A DNA stretch of 11,263 nt, from NCBI GenBank assembly GCA_947631875.1, contig CANRMV010000027.1, positions 1 to 11,263 of the forward strand, in the 5' to 3' direction. The position numbers and the translations under genes are program-made. Source of the stretch: an uncultured Clostridia bacterium (GTDB taxonomy: Bacteria > Bacillota > Clostridia > Christensenellales > UBA1242). Within the stretch, counting starts at the first letter, position 1. Every line of letters begins with the position of its first letter. The notes below the pieces were generated by a model. It searched no databases. It worked only from the letters and a program-made list of their open reading frames with translations, and had not been told where the DNA came from. Positions 5,958 to 11,263 of this stretch are shown here, in pieces.

Positions 5958-8007
5958 TTTCTAACCACCTTTCATAGTTTTCTTTGTCAAAGTTGAAATC
6001 GTCTGAGTTCCAAAAACGAACGCCGTTGCGGAATGCTTGGCGAAATTTATCATGAATAGCATTTGAAATATTGATGCCACTAGTTTCTTCAATTTCTGCT
6101 TGAATATAATTGTAAAATTTGCGAATGTTGTCATATTTTTTCAAATCATCAACAAAATTTGCTGTGAAACCATATAAACACATATAGTCATTGATAATAT
6201 TTTTTTCATGTGGCAAAATATCATATTCTTCAACAATAACACCGATTTGACTATATGATGTTTCAAAAAATATGTTTCCTTTTGCTTGTTCAATATTTGC
6301 GGGCGCATTTTGCAAATTATCTATTGATAAATCTTGATTTATTCTACTTTGAATATAATTTGCACCTGTATTTAATGCCGTATCTATTGCGCCAACAATA
6401 TTTCCCGTTGCAACTTTTGAAATCATATTTGACATTCCAGATGCAAGGCCAAAACCTCGATTGATTGAATTTTGCAAAAAGAAATTTTTATTGTTTGCTA
6501 TCATTGATTGATAGGCACTTGTAGGCATTAAAATTGTTTCATCATTTGTTGAAATAAAGCCTGTCAAATTTTCTTGTGTTTCTTTGATGTAAATTCCAGA
6601 TAAATTTTTTAATCTAATATATTTTTTTGTCATATCAGGCACAATGGGCTCTGTATATTCTATTTCAAAATTTGTGGAATTAAGTTTTTGCAAATCATAT
6701 TTAAAGCCATTTTCCGTTTGGTCACTTATGCATAGGTCAAAATAATCACCACCTAATAATTTTGGGTTGAATTTTGCATTTTTATTTGAGCCTATAATTT
6801 CATTTTTTGAAAATATAATTTGTTTGTCAGTTTCATAATTTATTGAGGTTTCAACATTGTTTTTATCTCTTGCAATTATTCCAAAAACAGATAAAACTTT
6901 TTTTCTATCAGGTGAAGAATATCCAGTTTCCGTTTCACCAATACAAACCATGTTTCCAAAAACATCGAACATTGCACTTGGCAATAACCAATTATCCATT
7001 GTGTGACCATGTGGTGATGCATCAATAGGGCAATTATAGATAAACAATTTGTTATCATAACTTTTTGTTTTAATTTTAAAATTTCCCAAATTTGAATAAT
7101 CTAAAGGCGGGTGAGCACTAAATTTTATTGCATAAATGAATGAATAACCAGAATTTTTGTTTGTGAACAAATCAATTATTTTTTCACCACGCAAAGTTTC
7201 TATTGTCCCGCCCCCCCAATATGCAACAGTTGATGTTTCTTCGTCTTCTCCATCAACTAAAACTATAGAACTATATTCTTTCAAAATTGGATAACATAAA
7301 ACTGAAATATTGCTTGGAATTGCGCCACTACTTATGTTTGCAATTTTTGGTATTTGTAATTCGAATGTTTCACCATTCAAATTAAATTCTTGTAAAGTAA
7401 ATTTGTGAGTTGGGTCAATAAATATATAAAGCCAGCCTAAAACATTCTCATTCAACCAATTCCCTAAATCATTTTTAGGATATAAATCAAGCCTAGTTCT
7501 TTTTGTCAATCTTTTCGCTACATTGCGCACATCTTCGCGTTCAAAAAGTTTGCTATCAATTCCGCCGTCAAACTTTACTTTTCCGTCACCTGCATCAACA
7601 AATCGATTGAGATGTGCCCTTTGAATATTGCATGGCGTGAAATTTAAATCAATATAATATGTTTGAAAAATATCGAGTTCAAGCCACAATTTTACTTGTC
7701 CGCCAGCATCTTGCATCGCATTTCTTATGAAATAATAATAATATTGTAAAGAGCGATTTTCATTCAAATCTTGAACAATGCAATAATTTTTGGAAAGAAT
7801 ATCATTCAAACTTTCATTTTCACGAATGCGATAAATCATGGTAGTTTCTAATAAACTTCCAGCATTAAAATTGATATATTCAGCATTGAAAAAAATAGAA
7901 GGCAAGCGGAAATATTTCTCTTGCGCTTGCCTTGTGTCAAAGCGCAAAATATTTCTATACTCGCGGTCAAATTTTGTGTTCAACAAAACTGCTTTGAAAT
8001 TCGTCAT
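5950..8007 (-). CDS. Tail knob protein, phi29 gp9-like
   Basis: Builds the distal tube of the short tail and is thought to open the cell membrane for DNA entry. The N-terminus (VLLNTKFDREYRNILRFDT) has the FD..Y....FD pattern of gp9. Residues about 510-555 are a small, hydrophobic, Gly- and Ala-rich segment (FGLASGMSNMIS..., ATGNIVGAIDTA), corresponding to the membrane-active loop of gp9. Near the C-terminus, FYNYIQ...ISNAIHDKF...NGVRFWNSDDF matches the gp9 ending with the ...GxxFW signature. Length is 685 residues against 599 in phi29. The open frame extends upstream to a TTG at 8022, but GGAG lies between that codon and ATG 8007, so 8007 is the start. The gene order capsid, knob, portal, collar is that of phi29 genes 8 to 11. 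Confidence 0.86.
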   Translation of the reverse strand: MTNFKAVLLNTKFDREYRNILRFDTRQAQEKYFRLPSIFFNAEYINFNAGSLLETTMIYRIRENESLNDILSKNYCIVQDLNENRSLQYYYYFIRNAMQDAGGQVKLWLELDIFQTYYIDLNFTPCNIQRAHLNRFVDAGDGKVKFDGGIDSKLFEREDVRNVAKRLTKRTRLDLYPKNDLGNWLNENVLGWLYIFIDPTHKFTLQEFNLNGETFELQIPKIANISSGAIPSNISVLCYPILKEYSSIVLVDGEDEETSTVAYWGGGTIETLRGEKIIDLFTNKNSGYSFIYAIKFSAHPPLDYSNLGNFKIKTKSYDNKLFIYNCPIDASPHGHTMDNWLLPSAMFDVFGNMVCIGETETGYSSPDRKKVLSVFGIIARDKNNVETSINYETDKQIIFSKNEIIGSNKNAKFNPKLLGGDYFDLCISDQTENGFKYDLQKLNSTNFEIEYTEPIVPDMTKKYIRLKNLSGIYIKETQENLTGFISTNDETILMPTSAYQSMIANNKNFFLQNSINRGFGLASGMSNMISKVATGNIVGAIDTALNTGANYIQSRINQDLSIDNLQNAPANIEQAKGNIFFETSYSQIGVIVEEYDILPHEKNIINDYMCLYGFTANFVDDLKKYDNIRKFYNYIQAEIEETSGINISNAIHDKFRQAFRNGVRFWNSDDFNFDKENYERWLENE

Positions 8008-8028
8008 ATTTTTGCGCTCCAAAAAAAA

Positions 8029-9009
8029 TTATTCACCTGCTGTCAAAGCCTTTGGTGTCAAGGTTGCTGAAATTTTAAAGCAAACTGCTGGATAGGCTTT
8101 AACAATATCAAGATAATATGAGAAATGCAAAAAGTCTTGTTCATTCAATGTTGAAGAATCAAAGAATGATGTTGCCACATTGTAGAAATAACCAAATTGC
8201 AACTTCTTATTATGCATGAGCCAAGCAATATAATTTTTGTCGTCATAGCCCTTGCCGTCAAATTGTTCATCTGGAATTGCGAAAGTTTCCTTCCAGCGTT
8301 GTGCTTCCGTGATTTTGTCACTGTTGAGCAAAAATGCCAAACTGTCGACCAAGATGTCGGCATTTTGTGCTTCACGAATAATCAATTTCAAACTTTCAAA
8401 ATCAAGTGTGTCGCGATATTTCAAATCATTGTATTTATCAGTTGGAAATGACATACCATTGAGAATTTTGATAAATTCTTTTTGAATTTTATTCGCATTA
8501 TAGCGATTAGCCGCTTCAAGTTGCATTGGGTCAGTCAGCCCAGTTGTGTTGATGAGTTCGATTGTCTTCTTTTGCGTTTCTTGTGCTGGCTCATACTCAC
8601 AAAGTTTTTTAATGAGTTCATCACTCAAATATGCTGTCTTTGTGGCCTCCATAATACTCATAAGATAGCCCAAGAAGTCAGCAAGTTGCTCTTCATTGAC
8701 AAAAGCACCGCGCATCAAATATCTATTGATTGACATTTTAACGCGTTTGAAGTTTGTGACTGAAATGTATTGTTCGTCAGTATTCTCTGGCTTTTTCACT
8801 TCAAGCAAATCACTTGTGTCAGCCAAATCGTCCACTTCGAGCAAATCGGCTGAGAGAATGACCTTGCCGTCACCATTGTCCACATTGATGTCTTGGAATG
8901 ATGCTACAAAGTCACCAACGCGCCCACGTTCATGAGTGAACGCAACTTGCGCATATGCAATCAAGTTCGTCAAAGTTGCCAAAAATTTGTTTACGGAAAG
9001 TGTAATCAT
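8029..9009 (-). CDS. Major capsid protein (probable HK97 fold)
   Basis: Assigned as the shell protein from its size (326 residues), its place directly before the tail knob gene, as in phi29, and its composition: acidic and soluble, with a helical N-terminus that leads into ERGRVGDFVASF (27-38) and a beta-rich stretch with GDGKVILSADLLEV, reminiscent of the N-arm and early part of phi29 gp8. The middle (about 100-250) is mostly helical and the C-terminal part has FGYFYNVATSFFD and ACFKISATLTPKA. phi29 gp8 has 448 residues because it carries an extra C-terminal Ig-like (BIG2) domain; this protein stops short of that. The start has GGGGGG four bases before the ATG. No stronger family signature is visible by eye. 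Confidence 0.72.
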   Translation of the reverse strand: MITLSVNKFLATLTNLIAYAQVAFTHERGRVGDFVASFQDINVDNGDGKVILSADLLEVDDLADTSDLLEVKKPENTDEQYISVTNFKRVKMSINRYLMRGAFVNEEQLADFLGYLMSIMEATKTAYLSDELIKKLCEYEPAQETQKKTIELINTTGLTDPMQLEAANRYNANKIQKEFIKILNGMSFPTDKYNDLKYRDTLDFESLKLIIREAQNADILVDSLAFLLNSDKITEAQRWKETFAIPDEQFDGKGYDDKNYIAWLMHNKKLQFGYFYNVATSFFDSSTLNEQDFLHFSYYLDIVKAYPAVCFKISATLTPKALTAGE

Positions 9010-9024
9010 AATTCCCCCCTTTTA

Positions 9025-9315
9025 TCACTTTCTTATATTTTCGACGGGTATTAAACCGCGTGCGATAAATCTTTGCGCCTCTTCATGTGTTGGCGCATCG
9101 TCAACTTGCTTCAAAAATGCCATAACTTCATTTGCATTTTGGCTTCCACCACATATACGATAGAAAGCATCTTCCATACGGTCTTTTTCCGCTTGCGTTT
9201 GAGCACCAACTCCGTCACGCAATTTCACAAGTTCACCATAACAAGCCTTAACCAATTCAACATTGTTATAAACTCGACCAGTTTTTTTGTTTCTCAATTT
9301 TTGAATAACTGCCAT
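9025..9315 (-). CDS. Hypothetical 96-residue protein of the head gene block
   Basis: Lies between the candidate scaffold and the capsid gene, so a head-assembly role is likely from position. The product starts MAVIQKLRNKKTGRVYNN, then has amphipathic helices (VELVKACYGELVKL, about 19-32; AEKDRMEDAFYRICGG, about 42-57; ANEVMAFLKQV, about 61-71) and ends ARGLIPVENIRK. It is compact and mixed-charge without membrane segments. I recognise no family. The AAGGAG that serves it lies inside the last codons of the upstream gene, eleven bases before the ATG, and the upstream stop is two bases away, so the two are probably translationally coupled. Confidence 0.78.
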   Translation of the reverse strand: MAVIQKLRNKKTGRVYNNVELVKACYGELVKLRDGVGAQTQAEKDRMEDAFYRICGGSQNANEVMAFLKQVDDAPTHEEAQRFIARGLIPVENIRK

Positions 9316-9317
9316 GT

Positions 9318-9515
9318 TTATTTTATCTCCTTTCTAAAAATTCTGTCAAAATCACTTTCTTCTGCTTGTTCTTTTTTTGGTGTATTGGCAAGTATTTTTG
9401 CTTGTTCGAGTTCTTTGGTCAGTCTAGCCACATCTTTTTCAAGTTGTTCAATTTTTGCGCTGTCGTTTTTTGATTTGTCTGTTTCTGGCGTTTCTGTCAA
9501 TTCTTCATTTTCCAT
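9318..9515 (-). CDS. Small acidic coiled-coil protein, candidate scaffold (65 aa)
   Basis: The likely start is ATG 9515 (MENEELTET), preceded by AAGGAAC at eight bases; the open frame extends to 9539 but without a ribosome site. Residues 1-22 are acidic and disordered, 23-47 form a clear heptad helix (KIEQLEKDVARLTKELEQAKIL), and the tail is FDRIFRKEIK, basic at the end. phi29 scaffold gp7 (98 residues) is also a small helical coiled-coil protein encoded just before the capsid gene, so this is the best scaffold candidate here, with the basic tail as a possible shell-contact point. The sequence itself is too short to match by eye. It overlaps the holin-like gene by 11 bases. Confidence 0.6.
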   Translation of the reverse strand: MENEELTETPETDKSKNDSAKIEQLEKDVARLTKELEQAKILANTPKKEQAEESDFDRIFRKEIK

Positions 9516-9858
9516 TATTATTAGTTCCTTTTTTTTCAATGTTCACATTATTTGACATTTCGACAAGTTCATTGATTATATTTCCAAGTTCAGTTTCGCC
9601 ATAGAGATTTTGATTAAGTTGTTTTAATCTTGTGAGCACAAAATTAAATTTTTCTTCGCCAGTGTAGTTTTTAAATTCTTCGGCTTTCTGTATCAACTCC
9701 ATTGCTGTTGAGCGCACCAAAGAAGCCGTTTCACCTTTCAATCGTTCAACTTCTTCTTGCTTCTTTGCTTTCAATGCTTTGTAAAAACTAAAAACCAAAA
9801 AGCAAATTGATGCCAAAATGTAAATTGCGCCAGTTGCTATTTCAACATATTTTTCCAT
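9505..9858 (-). CDS. Putative holin (single membrane segment, LLH-like)
   Basis: Residues about 7-27 (IATGAIYILASICFLVFSFY) form one membrane segment right at the N-terminus, followed by a basic patch (KALKAKKQEE) and a cytoplasmic helical region with AMELIQKAEEFKNYTGEEKFNFVLTRL (about 52-78, quoted in two overlapping parts: AMELIQKAEEF and TGEEKFNFVLTRL). The layout of one N-terminal membrane helix followed by a helix ending in GEEK...VL.RL is that of LLH-type phage holins of Gram-positive hosts. phi29 holin gp14 also lies among the late genes but near the ATPase and endolysin; here the gene sits between the ATPase and the head genes. No endolysin is visible in this window. The start has AAGGAG nine bases upstream, at the end of a long leader. 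Confidence 0.6.
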   Translation of the reverse strand: MEKYVEIATGAIYILASICFLVFSFYKALKAKKQEEVERLKGETASLVRSTAMELIQKAEEFKNYTGEEKFNFVLTRLKQLNQNLYGETELGNIINELVEMSNNVNIEKKGTNNNGK

Positions 9859-9869
9859 ATGATTATGCT

Positions 9870-9891
9870 CCTTGAAAAGACTATTTCAAAA
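9870..9891 (-). promoter_or_regulatory. Hairpin that can hide the holin ribosome binding site
   Basis: On the minus strand TTTTGAAA (9891-9884) can pair with TTTCAAGG (9877-9870): six Watson-Crick and two G-U pairs with a six-base loop. Four bases of the AAGGAG site (9873-9868) would be covered. The loop and 3' arm share bases with the long-range helix of the leader (9876-9884), so the two folds exclude each other. Confidence 0.4.
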
Positions 9892-10090
9892 GTTTGGTCA
9901 TACTACTTTCTTGGCAGGTTTACTGAAAAGCATATGTCAAAATTTCGTTCCAATTTTTGCGCGCACGCTTGTCACCATTCAAATTTTGTTCTAACTGCAA
10001 GCGCTTGCCAGCAACTTGCAAAGCCGCAAAACTATGTATCCAACAAGCGTTGTTTTACAAGGTCGCGCCAGACTTTTTTCCATAGTCTTT
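9876..10090 (-). ncRNA. Long structured leader RNA before the late genes
   Basis: About 230 bases between promoter and holin gene carry no convincing reading frame and are locally richer in G+C than the genes around them. The first nine bases from about +1 (10090-10082, AAAGACTAT on the minus strand) are perfectly complementary to 9884-9876, closing a domain of about 215 nt. Inside are a hairpin CAAC-GCUU-GUUG enclosed by UGUA/UACA (about 10058-10034), the pair UGCAAG (10020-10015) with CUUGCA (10001-9996), the 12-base palindrome GCAAGCGCTTGC (9997-10008), and an 8-base complement between 10043-10050 and 9965-9972 that would bind the first hairpin's loop. This suggests an ordered fold, possibly dimeric. 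It could be a regulatory leader, a packaging RNA, or both; I match it to no known RNA family. Confidence 0.45.
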
Positions 10091-10095
10091 GCTAT

Positions 10096-10124
10096 TATAT
10101 ACCACTTTGAAAAAAAAATGTCAA
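10096..10124 (-). promoter_or_regulatory. Promoter of the late (structural) block
   Basis: Consensus -35 TTGACA (10124-10119), 17-base spacer made of T9 and CAAAGTGG, and -10 TATATA (10101-10096) preceded by TGG, an extended -10. A TATAAT also occurs at 10099-10094 with a 19-base spacer. Predicted +1 is about A10089. The design is the same as at 2824-2852. Confidence 0.78.
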
Positions 10125-10136
10125 ACAAATTTGACA
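10110..10136 (-). terminator. Intrinsic terminator after the packaging ATPase gene
   Basis: Starting six bases after the ATPase stop codon, minus-strand TGTCAAA (10136-10130) pairs with TTTGACA (10125-10119) around the loop TTTG, followed at once by T9 (10118-10110). The stem is short and has two G-C pairs, but the T run is perfect. The last six bases of the stem are the -35 box of the next promoter. Confidence 0.55.
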
Positions 10137-10142
10137 AGTTTT

Positions 10143-11192
10143 TTAATTTTTTTTCATTGTATTGTTTACAACTGAACAAAAAACGCCAAAAATAAATTGA
10201 CTTTCAAACTTCACTTTTCCAAGTTGCAAAAGTCTTTTGAGAAATGCACGCGCACTATTATCAAGCAAAATACGGTTTTTTCCTGCTTGCTTAGGATTAA
10301 AAACATAGCGTAAATAATTGCATGAATTTGCGTTTATGTCTTTACAAACATAATAAATATCACCGCCCGTGCCTTGATAAAGACGAAAACACTCATTGTC
10401 ATTGTTATAATAAATTCCAAAAATTGAGCAGGGTCCGCGCCTTTCAAAAATCTCACAGCCTTCTGTTTCAAAAATATTTTTGTTCATTGATGCGTCAAGC
10501 ACACTTCCTTGTGTTATAATTGTGCTCAAACTGTTTGCTTTGCGTTTCTCAAATTCTGGGCTATTTGGTGCATAATAAATCACCACTTTTTTTTCTTTAT
10601 TGATATAAAAACCATATTGACCACTTTTTATATGAATACCAAGCAATTCCAAAATATCATTGCCACTATCAAGAGCATTCGCTGTCAAACCAACACGTGT
10701 TTTTTTATCACGTATAATTGTTTCAAGAGTATTTGCAAACTGACGTGCACGATTGCCACGATATGCTTGCACGCTCTCTTCTATAAATTCATCAAATAAT
10801 ATCCAACCTGCATCATAAGCATTGCCCTTGTATTTATAATATGTGGACAACGGCATGATTTCGCCAGCATATTTTTCATCAATAAGAATTGAATGATTTT
10901 CTATGCCATATGTGTGATTTTTAAATGCTGGCACGATTGAAAAAATATCATTGAAGGTTTTGAAACCATTTTGCGCTTCGAGTTCTTCACATGATGCTGT
11001 TGTGTCACGCAAAATGATAAACTTCTTGTTCTCATACAAAAATGACTTCACACACTTTCGCTTAAATGCAAAAGTCTTTCCATAACCGCGAGCACCAATC
11101 ACACCAAATATTTGGGCCCAATCAAAAGAAAAGAGCCTATCAAGATTGATGTGTTGTCCTATTGCTTTGGTAACTGGTATAAACTTTTGCAT
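10143..11192 (-). CDS. DNA packaging ATPase, phi29 gp16-like
   Basis: Drives genomic DNA into the prohead using ATP, docked on the portal vertex through pRNA in phi29. Residue numbers are from ATG 11192: Walker A GARGYGKT at 33-40 (phi29 has GARGIGKS), Walker B ILFDEF at 131-136 with D134 and E135 (phi29 IVFDEF), and a sensor-like LTANAL at 169-174 (phi29 CLSNAV). AGEIMPLSTYYKYKGNAY at about 109-126 matches the gp16 stretch AGWAIPLSVWQSEKSNAY. The C-terminal third corresponds to the nuclease-like domain of gp16. Length is 349 residues against 332. The open frame continues upstream to 11261, but those residues are Cys- and His-rich with no ribosome site, while GGAG lies five bases before 11192. 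It is followed by its own terminator. Confidence 0.93.
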   Translation of the reverse strand: MQKFIPVTKAIGQHINLDRLFSFDWAQIFGVIGARGYGKTFAFKRKCVKSFLYENKKFIILRDTTASCEELEAQNGFKTFNDIFSIVPAFKNHTYGIENHSILIDEKYAGEIMPLSTYYKYKGNAYDAGWILFDEFIEESVQAYRGNRARQFANTLETIIRDKKTRVGLTANALDSGNDILELLGIHIKSGQYGFYINKEKKVVIYYAPNSPEFEKRKANSLSTIITQGSVLDASMNKNIFETEGCEIFERRGPCSIFGIYYNNDNECFRLYQGTGGDIYYVCKDINANSCNYLRYVFNPKQAGKNRILLDNSARAFLKRLLQLGKVKFESQFIFGVFCSVVNNTMKKN

Positions 11193-11263
11193 TCTTGCTC
11201 CAATGTGGTGCTGTCGGCTTTTTGCGGTCGGTTGGTAGCATGGACAGGATAACCACGCCATTG
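11193..11263. other. Short stretch upstream of the ATPase gene, contents unclear
   Basis: All that is visible is the GGAG ribosome site of the ATPase gene and about 60 bases before it. Two other minus-strand frames are open through this stretch and end inside the ATPase gene, so it may hold the 3' end of an upstream gene, but there is too little sequence to choose a frame or name a product. No promoter of the T9-CAAWGTGG kind is present. Confidence 0.3.

Noticed and set aside
9859..10110. Plus-strand frame of 83 codons across the late leader
   Set aside because: It is Cys- and His-rich with no related function, lies opposite to every other gene, and the stretch is better explained by promoter and RNA structure on the minus strand.
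11193..11261. N-terminal extension of the packaging ATPase to ATG 11261
   Set aside because: The extra 23 residues are rich in Cys and His, have no match to the family and no visible ribosome site, whereas GGAG precedes ATG 11192.
1..11263. tRNA genes, integrase, attachment sites or insertion sequences
   Set aside because: No cloverleaf, recombinase or terminal inverted repeat was seen; a protein-primed lytic phage would not be expected to carry an integrase. A tRNA search program was not available.

Overview
The window is a piece of a small tailed-phage genome of the phi29 type: a short-tailed podovirus with a protein-primed DNA polymerase, like the relatives of Bacillus phage phi29. Proteins that can be matched to phi29 by recognisable motifs are the packaging ATPase (gp16), tail knob (gp9), portal or upper collar (gp10), lower collar (gp11) and DNA polymerase (gp2). 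The major capsid protein and the terminal protein (gp3) are assigned mainly by size, position and composition. The DNA is AT-rich. Start sites carry strong AAGGAG or GGGGG Shine-Dalgarno sites and TGA is used as a stop, so a low-GC Gram-positive host using the standard code is most likely. The host cannot be named more closely from the sequence.

Every gene lies on the minus strand and reads from high to low coordinate, with little or no space between genes. Right to left: the packaging ATPase (11192-10143); a terminator fused to a promoter; an untranslated leader of about 230 nt; a holin-like protein, a short acidic coiled-coil protein (candidate scaffold), a 96-residue unknown, the major capsid protein, tail knob, portal, lower collar and a collagen-like fibre (9858-2891); a second terminator-promoter of the same design; a second untranslated leader; three tiny genes and one of 152 residues; a candidate terminal protein; and the first 329 residues of the DNA polymerase, which runs off the left edge.

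Two features stand out. First, the two gene blocks start from near-identical elements: a -35 box embedded in the 3' arm of a terminator hairpin, then T9, CAAWGTGG and an extended -10. Second, both transcripts begin with what looks like a folded RNA whose 5' and 3' ends pair starting at the predicted +1. The shorter one (about 130 nt, 2817-2688) has two hairpins whose 7-nt loops, CUCGCAC and GUGCGAG, are perfectly complementary. phi29-type packaging ATPases work with a prohead RNA (pRNA) that forms a ring by loop-loop pairing, so this RNA is the best candidate for a pRNA of this phage; a transcription attenuator is the main alternative. The longer leader (10090-9876) is a second candidate structured RNA and may control holin translation.

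Read together, the right block makes and packages the particle and lyses the cell, and the left block replicates the genome from protein-primed ends. The DNA polymerase is unusual: its polymerase motifs A and B are recognisable, but its N-terminal region is about 60 residues shorter than in phi29 and shows none of the three exonuclease motifs.
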